Source: Bacteroidota bacterium
GTDB lineage: Bacteria; Bacteroidota; Bacteroidia; Bacteroidales; Bacteroidaceae
Assembly (NCBI GenBank): GCA_023426145.1
Contig: JAFABG010000025.1
Span: 186,001 to 250,000, forward strand
Reading direction: 5' to 3'
Length of the DNA stretch: 64,000 nt
This document shows, piece by piece, positions 43,752 to 51,369 of this stretch. Below the pieces are notes generated by a model that saw nothing but the letters and a program-made list of their open reading frames with translations, was not told where the DNA came from and did not search any database. A program made the position numbers and the translations under genes. The first letter of the stretch is position 1, and the number at the start of each line of letters is the position of its first letter.

Positions 43752-44393
43752 TTATTCAAATTCAAGTGTACCAAAGAAATCTGGACAATGAAAATCTGGT
43801 TTGGGAAGTTCTATCGGGTTCCATGATAGGAAATGAGGGGTTTGAAGCCCATCACCGCACTTATAGAAGTTTGCTTTAATTTCTTTTCCATCAAGTGATT
43901 GAATATCATGTTTGAAAAAGACCTTATAAGGAATAATCAGAGCTACTTCCCAATCGGTATCCGCAACTCGTTCTTCAAACGTTTTATCGCCAAGACTTGA
44001 CCAGCGTTGAACAAGAGCCGTCACTTCTCTGGAAGCATGCTCTCTCCCATTACGAACAGGACCTGCACCTATCAGAATCGTTCCAATGCAATTACATTCT
44101 ATATTATAGTATATGCCATCAGCAGCTGGTATAGAAAAGAACTCCACACAAGAATCTGTCCACACAGAACCATTGTCCTCACCATATCTAGCACGAACGC
44201 TGTTTTCTCTAACTTTAAAATGTAATAGAATGGAATCTTGAGTATGAGCGATGCGAAAATAAACCTTGGGCATATAGGGGTATTCGCCCCAATTTACACA
44301 TTTTACCGACTTGAAATCAATTTTTTCTTCATCAAACAATTTAGGAAGCGAGCAAGCTTCGACATTAGCAGAACTAATTTTCTTTACTTTCAT
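43752..44393 (-). CDS. Carbohydrate-binding family 9-like protein
   Basis: A 213-residue protein resembling the CBM9-like domain found in xylan- and sugar-binding proteins. Typical pieces are VYFRIAHTQDSILLHFKVREN, NGSVWTDSCVEFFSIPAADGIYYNIECNCIG and the closing FHCPDFFGTLEFE. No signal peptide is visible from the ATG at 44391-44393. A longer frame would start before the predicted transcription start (TATCTTTG at 44414-44421), so I reject it. Ligand and role are unknown; stand-alone cytoplasmic members are common in Bacteroides. Confidence 0.8.
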   Translation of the reverse strand: MKVKKISSANVEACSLPKLFDEEKIDFKSVKCVNWGEYPYMPKVYFRIAHTQDSILLHFKVRENSVRARYGEDNGSVWTDSCVEFFSIPAADGIYYNIECNCIGTILIGAGPVRNGREHASREVTALVQRWSSLGDKTFEERVADTDWEVALIIPYKVFFKHDIQSLDGKEIKANFYKCGDGLQTPHFLSWNPIELPKPDFHCPDFFGTLEFE

Positions 44394-44413
44394 ATTTCTT
44401 TCGTTGGAGAGTG

Positions 44414-44421
44414 CAAAGATA
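44414..44421 (-). promoter_or_regulatory. -7 box for the CBM9-like gene
   Basis: Minus-strand TATCTTTG, exact match, 20 bases before the ATG at 44393. It decides the start codon. Confidence 0.55.
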
Positions 44422-44583
44422 GTCACTTTCTTTGGCATAAACGTCATTTGGACACTAAATTCATGAAGAACCTTGATGGCTATGAGAACTTTCTAGGGAT
44501 AATGAGAACACTGTTTATGCATCCTCAGCATGATCTATTGCCAAAATTAATGACACAAACAGAATGATTTAAAAATTATGATG

Positions 44584-44591
44584 TACCTTTG
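44584..44591 (+). promoter_or_regulatory. -7 box for the dihydrouridine synthase gene
   Basis: TACCTTTG, exact match, 17 bases before the ATG at 44609. Confidence 0.55.
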
Positions 44592-44608
44592 CAACAAAAT
44601 CAAAGAAG

Positions 44609-45553
44609 ATGTCAAAGACGCTGCCTATCCATTTTGCTCCTTTACAAGGTTATACTGAAGTATTCTATCGCAATGCTCATGCTAATTTTTTTGGAGGTGT
44701 TGATACGTATTATACTCCATTTGTGCGCTTAGAAAAAGGAACTTTTCGTCGCAGGGACGTTAAAGGGCTTGAAAGCGAAAACAATCTAGTACCTCAACTT
44801 ATCCCGCAACTCATTGCTTCATCTGCCGACAAAGCCGAGACTATTTTATCCCTTTTCATCGAAAAAGGCTATCATGAAGTGGACATTAATTTAGGTTGTC
44901 CTTTCCCACTATTAGCGAAAAGGCACAATGGTTCCGGCATACTTCCTTATCCAGAAGAGGTAAAAGCTCTATTAGAACTAGTAAAGAAATATCCGCAGAT
45001 CACTTTTTCTGTAAAAATGAGATTAGGATGGGAAAAACCAGAGGAATGTCTTCAACTGGCTCCGATATTGAATGAACTACCATTAAAACAACTCACACTA
45101 CATCCAAGATTGGGGAAACAACAATACAAAGGAAAAGTTGATTTGAAAAGCTTCTCTGATTTTCATGAAGTATGTAAACTACCACTGATTTATAATGGGG
45201 ATGTGAACAATGTAGAGGATATTCAAAATATCAGCCATCAATTTCCCGATTTAGCTGGTATTATGATTGGACGCGGACTTCTTGCCCACCCAGAACTAGC
45301 CATTGAATACAAAGAGCAACGCGCACTTTCTAGCGATGAATTAAGGGAAAAACTTCATTCCATGCATAGATATATGTACGATCATTATGCTGTGCATCTG
45401 GAAGGCGGTTCTATGCAATTGCTAAATAAGATGAAGACGTTTTGGGATTATCTCACCCCGGAAGGCGATAAAAAATTACTAAAAGCTATTCATAAAAGCA
45501 CAAGTCTGATTAAATATGATCATGCTGTTAGTGCGTTTTTTAATCAACGTTAA
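44609..45553 (+). CDS. tRNA-dihydrouridine synthase
   Basis: FMN-dependent enzyme of 314 residues that reduces uridines in the tRNA D-loop. FAPLQGYTEVFYRN opens the TIM barrel. VDINLGCPFPLLAKRHNGSGIL carries the catalytic cysteine and the conserved K-R-x-G segment, and SVKMRLGW, LHPRLGKQQYKG, YNGDVNN and MIGRGLLAHP form the FMN phosphate site. The helical C-terminal tRNA-binding domain is present. Which uridine it modifies (DusA, DusB or DusC type) is not decided here; the length is nearest to DusC/DusB. Confidence 0.92.
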   Translation: MSKTLPIHFAPLQGYTEVFYRNAHANFFGGVDTYYTPFVRLEKGTFRRRDVKGLESENNLVPQLIPQLIASSADKAETILSLFIEKGYHEVDINLGCPFPLLAKRHNGSGILPYPEEVKALLELVKKYPQITFSVKMRLGWEKPEECLQLAPILNELPLKQLTLHPRLGKQQYKGKVDLKSFSDFHEVCKLPLIYNGDVNNVEDIQNISHQFPDLAGIMIGRGLLAHPELAIEYKEQRALSSDELREKLHSMHRYMYDHYAVHLEGGSMQLLNKMKTFWDYLTPEGDKKLLKAIHKSTSLIKYDHAVSAFFNQR

Positions 45554-45575
45554 ACCGATAATCGTTTATTTTATT

Positions 45576-45583
45576 TAATTTTG
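45576..45583 (+). promoter_or_regulatory. -7 box for the porin gene
   Basis: TAATTTTG, exact match, 24 bases before the ATG at 45608; it rules out an upstream in-frame start at 45581. Confidence 0.5.
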
Positions 45584-45607
45584 CGCCCGTTTACAAACAA
45601 GCGCATT

Positions 45608-46891
45608 ATGAAAAAATACATTCTATTATCACTATCCTTGCTAACAACAGCAAGCAGTTTCTCCCAATTAAAGGATTTTAAATTCAAAGTCTACGGACAA
45701 ATTCGCACTGATTTTTATTATAACAGTCGTGCCAATCAGGAGTCGGTAGACGGATTGTTTTATCTATATCCAAAAAACGAGTCTCTTGATGCTAACGGGA
45801 AAGACTTGAACGCTACGCCAAACAGTAACTTCTATACGCTATATTCACGTCTAGGTTTAGATGTAGCGGGGCCAAAACTGGGAACAGCACAAACATCAGC
45901 CAAAGTAGAAGTAGACTTCCGAGGTTCTGGTACAAGTTACTCAGTAATACGTCTTCGCCACGCATACTTTAATCTAGACTGGGGAAAGTCTGCCATGTTG
46001 GTGGGGCAAACTTGGCACCCGTTGTTCGGAGATGTTTCTCCCCAGATCTTAAATCTTTCTGTTGGTGCCCCTTTCCAACCGTTCAGTCGTGCACCCCAAA
46101 TTCGTTATCGTTTTACAGATAAACATATTCAGCTTACAGGAGCACTAGTGTGGCAATCCCAATACCTATCACAAGGCATTGACCCAGAGAATCCTACTAA
46201 AAGCAAGAAAAGCCAAGAATATTTAAAGCAAGGCTGCCTACCTGAAGTATTTATTGGAGCAGATTATAAAACTAATGGCTTTTTAGCCGGTTTAGGTGTT
46301 GAAATGCTATCTATGAAACCACGAACAGAAGCTAGCTGGGAAGAACAGGTTTATAACAGTGTAATTGGAAATAACATAATGAGTACACACACATTAAAAG
46401 TGAATGAAAGAATCACTACTCTTTCTTATGAAGCGCACGCCAAATACTCAAGCCCAAAATGGTTTATAGCTGCCAAAACGGTATTAGGATCTAACCTGAC
46501 TCAAACTTCTGGATTAGGAGGATTTGGTATTAAAGCCATAGACCAAAACACAAAAGAACAAAAATATACTCCGATACGCTTCTCTAGCTCTTGGTTAAAC
46601 CTTGTTTATGGAAAGAAATGGAAACCGGGAATCTTTGTTGGTTATGCCAAAAACTTGGGAACTAGCGATGAATTGGTATCAAATCAGCTCTATGGAACAG
46701 GTACTAATCTCGACAAGCTTGTTACTACAGGAGCAGAGCTTACTTATAATGTACCGCACTGGAAATTTGGAGTTGAATACACATTAAGTTCTGCGTGGTA
46801 TGGGAAACTAAATAAATTGGATGGAAAAATCACCGATTCTCATTCCGTTAGCAACAGCCGTATTGTTGCTGTAGCCATGTTCCTGTTCTAA
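45608..46891 (+). CDS. DcaP-like outer-membrane porin
   Basis: A 427-residue beta-barrel protein with a signal peptide (MKKYILLSLSLLTTASSFSQ). Alternating amphipathic strands run from KFKVYGQIRTDFYYN to the terminal RIVAVAMFLF, whose final aromatic residue is the usual barrel-insertion signal. Diagnostic parts are YSVIRLRHAYFNLDWGKSAMLVGQTWHPLFGD and the APFQPFSRAPQIRYRF segment, which match the DcaP/porin family implicated in uptake of dicarboxylates and small molecules. Monocistronic, with a promoter box just upstream and a long hairpin downstream. Confidence 0.85.
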   Translation: MKKYILLSLSLLTTASSFSQLKDFKFKVYGQIRTDFYYNSRANQESVDGLFYLYPKNESLDANGKDLNATPNSNFYTLYSRLGLDVAGPKLGTAQTSAKVEVDFRGSGTSYSVIRLRHAYFNLDWGKSAMLVGQTWHPLFGDVSPQILNLSVGAPFQPFSRAPQIRYRFTDKHIQLTGALVWQSQYLSQGIDPENPTKSKKSQEYLKQGCLPEVFIGADYKTNGFLAGLGVEMLSMKPRTEASWEEQVYNSVIGNNIMSTHTLKVNERITTLSYEAHAKYSSPKWFIAAKTVLGSNLTQTSGLGGFGIKAIDQNTKEQKYTPIRFSSSWLNLVYGKKWKPGIFVGYAKNLGTSDELVSNQLYGTGTNLDKLVTTGAELTYNVPHWKFGVEYTLSSAWYGKLNKLDGKITDSHSVSNSRIVAVAMFLF

Positions 46892-46973
46892 TGCACTGCT
46901 GAAGATAGAATCGATTCACACCCTGAATATTGTTTTTTGAGATACTGTATCATAAGGAAAACGCCTTTTTATA

Positions 46974-47018
46974 ATAAGAAATCCCTTGTTTCATACGATG
47001 AAACAAGGGATTTCTTAT
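46974..47018. terminator. 21-base-pair perfect hairpin between convergent genes
   Basis: The arm 46974-46994 pairs without mismatch to 46998-47018 across a 3-base loop (ACG). The stem top is GTTTCAT/ATGAAAC. It lies between the porin and LruC genes and probably ends both transcripts, although the stem is unusually long and T-rich tracts are only moderate. Confidence 0.75.
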
Positions 47019-47073
47019 AAATATTGCTATCAATCAAATTGCTTGATTGTTTCTTAGGAACAATGACTACTTC

Positions 47074-48405
47074 TTACCAATAACGTACTACATTATTTGC
47101 GTTAGGGTATAAATACCAATCCTGTTTGTCGGTACCATTACTGTTTACCCATTCTCTATATTCAGGATATGCATCATCAAAAAGCACCTTCTCATAGGCA
47201 TGAGCAAGGCCAACGGGGACTTTTATGCCCCATACAAATCCATTCTTATTACTATACGTAGTACCTTCCGCCATTTCTCCTTGAGAATCTGCTTCATATT
47301 TTGTTAAATAGGTATAAGTAGGCTGATAACCTTTCATATGTATCTCTCTTCCAGCTTTCGTTACAATAAAGAAATTCTGCTTCTTTGTATCTAAAATCGA
47401 TTCACGATAAGCCTTTAATTGGGCTGCGCCCTCTGTTGCACTAAGTTCAGAACGAAGTTTACCTTTAAACGTTATCTCAGCTCTTAGCATAGGCAATCCT
47501 TCTATAATATAATTTCTAGTCGTTTGAAAGAAATTAGTGTTATCACCCAACTCTGCTAATCCATCCATTGTAATCACAGGAGTTCCATTCTTTGTATCCA
47601 CCGTCACTTTACAATGTTGATTATCATTGAATATTTTACTAGCATCTGCTGATGTCGATCCAACAGCCAATTCTTTTTCCATACCCTGACCACTCTTCAA
47701 CACAATACGAGTAACGGTACCGTCTATATATTGACTATCTAGTCCTTCTAAGACAACTCCAAGTTTAGCCGGATAAAGTCCGCCCTTAGCACGTACATCC
47801 AAAGTCAGTTTTAAGCCCTCCTTATAGCCTTGAGCAGCTAACAATTGCTCATCTTGGCATTCTGTCACTTTGAAGTCATATTCAAAAACAACATCATTCA
47901 AATCATTATCCTGATTTTTTTGTATCGGCCAGTTATCTTCAAACATGGCCACTCCTGTATTGTGATAGAAACGGAATCCAGCATCTTCCTCACTAGTAGC
48001 GCTAACAGCATCTTCGGGTAAAGACAGAGAAACTGAAACGGCACGAGAAGTTGCATAGTCAAAACTTGATGCATCCTGCGCAGAAGCATCCGCTCCCACC
48101 ACACTTGCAACAAGGTCTGACAAAGGCAATGTTCTAATTTGCTCTCCAGATGCTGAAGCATATTTCATATAGATATTCCTACTATATGTAGGAACACTCA
48201 AATCTACTGTCAAAGGAGTTCCCTCTTTTACCAGCACGTTACCAGCAAGCAGACTTGCTTCAGTACAACCCTCCTCAGAATACAAGGATACCACTGAAGA
48301 TTTCTCTCCATTTATAACATTCTCTTCAACAGTACTCTCACTACAAGCACTTATAGCCAATGTAGCAAGAAGAAAATAGATCATTTTTTTCATTTTCATA
48401 TCCAT
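47074..48405 (-). CDS. LruC domain (DUF4842) lipoprotein
   Basis: An exported lipoprotein of about 443 residues from the ATG at 48403-48405; lipobox ISAC gives C21. FEDNWPIQKNQDNDLNDVVFEYDF is the signature of LruC/DUF4842 proteins, an Asp/Asn-rich loop that looks metal-binding. The C-terminus ends in a WYLYPNANNVVRYW motif typical of the group. The name comes from a Leptospira outer-membrane lipoprotein; function in Bacteroides is unknown. Slightly longer or shorter starts are possible because several ATGs are clustered. A TATTTTTG box lies at 48490-48497 on the minus strand. It is divergent from the exopolysaccharide operon. Confidence 0.82.
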   Translation of the reverse strand: MDMKMKKMIYFLLATLAISACSESTVEENVINGEKSSVVSLYSEEGCTEASLLAGNVLVKEGTPLTVDLSVPTYSRNIYMKYASASGEQIRTLPLSDLVASVVGADASAQDASSFDYATSRAVSVSLSLPEDAVSATSEEDAGFRFYHNTGVAMFEDNWPIQKNQDNDLNDVVFEYDFKVTECQDEQLLAAQGYKEGLKLTLDVRAKGGLYPAKLGVVLEGLDSQYIDGTVTRIVLKSGQGMEKELAVGSTSADASKIFNDNQHCKVTVDTKNGTPVITMDGLAELGDNTNFFQTTRNYIIEGLPMLRAEITFKGKLRSELSATEGAAQLKAYRESILDTKKQNFFIVTKAGREIHMKGYQPTYTYLTKYEADSQGEMAEGTTYSNKNGFVWGIKVPVGLAHAYEKVLFDDAYPEYREWVNSNGTDKQDWYLYPNANNVVRYW

Positions 48406-48632
48406 TATTATTAATTTATAACACTTATTCATCGTCTAATAAACCAAAAAAGTAAGAAAAAACCCTCCATCAAACATTCGTTAACTATTCAAAAATAAAA
48501 TTAAAATTTTAGACTTTAAATTAGCATTTATTTCAACATAATTGCCGCATTCATCGATTTTTAGTTACCCCTTTTTTAATATATAATCCAGCATGAAACG
48601 AATGGATTAGATTACATATACAACAAATATAG

Positions 48633-48640
48633 TATATTTG
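48633..48640 (+). promoter_or_regulatory. -7 box of the exopolysaccharide operon
   Basis: TATATTTG, exact match to TAnnTTTG, with a predicted start near 48645. It shows that the ATG at 48686, not an in-frame codon at 48638, begins the first protein. The 280-base region between the divergent genes is very AT-rich and otherwise featureless. Confidence 0.55.
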
Positions 48641-48685
48641 CATTATATATACAAGTTATATAGAATAAGGGGGAACAAATTAGCG

Positions 48686-49858
48686 ATGGATCAAGTTTTA
48701 TCAGGTTTGGATTACATAGAATATTATTTTTACTGGATATACTATAAATTTATAGAATATCCATTTGTTATCAGAGTATGCTCGGTAGTTGTAGTGTTCT
48801 GTGTTTTGGCATATCTATTTCTCCTAATCCACATTATTTATGGAATCTACAAAAGACGAAAAGAGAAAAAGAGGTATCATAAACTCTATGATAAGTACTA
48901 TGATGTAATGAAAACCATCTCCTTAGACCCAAACAATCTTGCTAACGAAGAAATTAGCGACCGCCTAAATTACGATAAGAAAAAACGGCCGAAAGCTTAT
49001 GAACTTCGCCTCATCACCCAACTACTTGCCGAAATTAAAAACAGCTATGAGAATGAAATTAACGAGATTAACTACCAAGGAATACAAACCGTATTTCAAA
49101 TTACACGCTTTTTAGAGCGTGAGCTCCAATTTGGTGCAAAGGGATCGAAAATAAAAGCTCTAAAAATAATTCAATCTATCAACGGATACGCATCAGAAGC
49201 TGTTCTCGTACGTTTCCTTTATCATCAAGAAGTCGCTTTAAGGAACTCGGCCCGTTACACCTATATGTGGCTAAGTCAAGGAGATCCATTTCGCTTCTTT
49301 GATGAAGATATTAGCATGAAATTAAAGCAATGGGATATGATGGAGTTACATGCTATACTTGAACATCGCAAAAATGTAGGATACACTACTCCTAGTTTCA
49401 TTAAATGGGTAAATACATCAGCTGAAGAAAATGTTAAGATATTCTTTATCAATGAAATTAGGTTTTACAATGAAGAAGAAAGTGCACCCATTTTGGCCAA
49501 ACAAGTTAATGCTCGCTCTATAGAAATACGAGAAGCAGCAATAAGAACGTTGGGCGTATTAAAATATAAAGAGATTGAGCCCAAACTAATGGAAATATAT
49601 CCTATCCAGCCTGAAGAAGTGAAACGAAGCATCATTGAAGCAATGGCTGACTTAAAAACAGGTAAACCTTTAGGCTTTCTTCACTCTGCATACAATGAAT
49701 CAGACAATTGGATGACTAAAATTACAATATTAAAAGTCTTATATGAATATAACGGTTTAGGAAGAAAAACATTTGATCAATTGGAAAGAAAAGCAGATTC
49801 CGACACTCAAATACTCTTTTCACATACTAAACATCCACTGATCAACCAACAAAATTAA
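48686..49858 (+). CDS. HEAT-repeat membrane protein of exopolysaccharide operon
   Basis: A 390-residue protein. An N-terminal amphipathic and aromatic stretch is followed by one strong membrane helix (about residues 28-52, VCSVVVVFCVLAYLFLLIHIIY) and a basic stop-transfer KRRKEKKRYH. By the positive-inside rule the rest is cytoplasmic. Residues about 130-390 are helical and contain HEAT-like repeats (for example REAAIRTLGVLKYKEIEPKLMEI and VKRSIIEAMADLKT). First gene of the operon, only 5 bases before the glycosyltransferase. It may scaffold or regulate the synthase in place of PgaD or a PilZ module; this is inference. I do not recognise a named family. Confidence 0.82.
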   Translation: MDQVLSGLDYIEYYFYWIYYKFIEYPFVIRVCSVVVVFCVLAYLFLLIHIIYGIYKRRKEKKRYHKLYDKYYDVMKTISLDPNNLANEEISDRLNYDKKKRPKAYELRLITQLLAEIKNSYENEINEINYQGIQTVFQITRFLERELQFGAKGSKIKALKIIQSINGYASEAVLVRFLYHQEVALRNSARYTYMWLSQGDPFRFFDEDISMKLKQWDMMELHAILEHRKNVGYTTPSFIKWVNTSAEENVKIFFINEIRFYNEEESAPILAKQVNARSIEIREAAIRTLGVLKYKEIEPKLMEIYPIQPEEVKRSIIEAMADLKTGKPLGFLHSAYNESDNWMTKITILKVLYEYNGLGRKTFDQLERKADSDTQILFSHTKHPLINQQN

Positions 49859-49863
49859 AGGAT

Positions 49864-51357
49864 ATGAAAGATATTATTTTTGCATTCTTCAACTACTTCG
49901 TATTCTTTTATACAAGTCTGCTAGCAATATGCTTCATACTATTTGCCTTTCTCTCTTTCATTTCATTGAAGAGAAGAAAGGAGTATTATGTTGAAAGTTA
50001 TATTAGAAAAACAATAAAAGAATCTCCTTATACACCTGGGATTTCAATCATTGCACCTGCATACAATGAAGAAAAGACGATTATAGACAACGTGAATTCA
50101 ATGCTAATGCTTGAATACCCAAGCTATGAAGTCATTATTGTTAATGACGGAAGTACAGACAGTACACTTCAAAAAATGATAGACTACTACAATCTAGTTG
50201 AAGTGCCATACGCCTACATCGAACGTATCAAAACTAAACCTTTTCGTCGACTTTTAAAGTCTACAAATCCTAAATATAGCAAACTTATTATTGTTGATAA
50301 GGAAAACGGAGGAACTAAAGCTGATGCCTCGAATGCAGGGATAAATGTTTCTTCATATCCCTATTTCATTTGTACTGATGTTGACTGTATTCTAGAAAAA
50401 TACGCCCTTTATCGCTGCATATGGCCAATTATTTCTTCCGAGAAACAAGTAATAGCAGTTAGCGGAACTATGTTAATGGCTAACGGCTGTGTGATAGATG
50501 AGTGGGAAATTGTCGACGTTAAATCACCGCGTAAACCGATACCCCTCTTCCAAAATTTGGAATATATGAGATCTTATCTAATTGGAAAGATGGGATGGTC
50601 TGCCATTAACGGGATGCCAAATGTATCCGGTGGATTTGGGCTTTTTGACCGATCAGTGGTTATAGCTGCCGGTGGTTACGATGCAACATCATTTGCTGAA
50701 GATATGGATTTAATCACTAGAATGGTGGGGTATATGTGTGATTTTTCCAGACCATACAGAGTTGTACAAATCCCTGATACTTGCTGTTGGACGGAAGGAC
50801 CTTCAAACCTATTTATGTTGTACAGACAACGAACCAGATGGGCAAGAGGGCTTTTCCAAGCGATGAATACTCACCGTAAAATGATATTCAATAAGAATTA
50901 TAAGCAGATGGGATTACTAACATTACCGTATATGCTTATCTTCGAATTTCTAGCCCCTATCATTGAACTTATTGGATTATGTGTGTTCATCTATCTGGCA
51001 TTTACAGGCGCTGTCAATTGGAATACAGCGTGGATGATGTACCTCACGATCTATGTCTTCTGTCAATTTCTATCTATAGTAGTAATCACATACGATTATT
51101 ATATTGGAATGTTATATAAGAGAGGATATGAGTATCTTTGGATCATCTTGGCATCAATATTAGAGCCTATTATTTACCATCCAATAATCACTTTCTGTTC
51201 ACTAAAAGGATATTTAAGCTATCTAACCAATAGAGATTTCAAATGGAAAGATATGGAAAGGAAAGGACTTACTCAGAAGAAAAAAGAAACTGGAAGAAAG
51301 GATACTCCCTCACCAGAAATGGAATTGAGGCCGGTTATCATTGATAATAAACAATAA
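49864..51357 (+). CDS. Processive GT2 polysaccharide synthase (PgaC/BcsA-like)
   Basis: A membrane-embedded polymerase of 497 residues. Topology: one hydrophobic helix at about 8-35, the cytoplasmic GT-A domain at about 55-335, then three to four helices (about 345-460). The synthase residues are present: VNDGSTDS with D95, CTDVDC with D172 and D174, FAEDMDL with catalytic D280, and RQRTRW (Q322, R325, W326), the QxxRW motif of processive enzymes. It is closest in layout to PgaC/IcaA and the hyaluronan/cellulose synthases. No PilZ domain is attached. The C-terminal tail is charged. Polymer identity is unknown; poly-N-acetylglucosamine is one option. Confidence 0.9.
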   Translation: MKDIIFAFFNYFVFFYTSLLAICFILFAFLSFISLKRRKEYYVESYIRKTIKESPYTPGISIIAPAYNEEKTIIDNVNSMLMLEYPSYEVIIVNDGSTDSTLQKMIDYYNLVEVPYAYIERIKTKPFRRLLKSTNPKYSKLIIVDKENGGTKADASNAGINVSSYPYFICTDVDCILEKYALYRCIWPIISSEKQVIAVSGTMLMANGCVIDEWEIVDVKSPRKPIPLFQNLEYMRSYLIGKMGWSAINGMPNVSGGFGLFDRSVVIAAGGYDATSFAEDMDLITRMVGYMCDFSRPYRVVQIPDTCCWTEGPSNLFMLYRQRTRWARGLFQAMNTHRKMIFNKNYKQMGLLTLPYMLIFEFLAPIIELIGLCVFIYLAFTGAVNWNTAWMMYLTIYVFCQFLSIVVITYDYYIGMLYKRGYEYLWIILASILEPIIYHPIITFCSLKGYLSYLTNRDFKWKDMERKGLTQKKKETGRKDTPSPEMELRPVIIDNKQ

Positions 51358-51369
51358 AAACAACTAGAA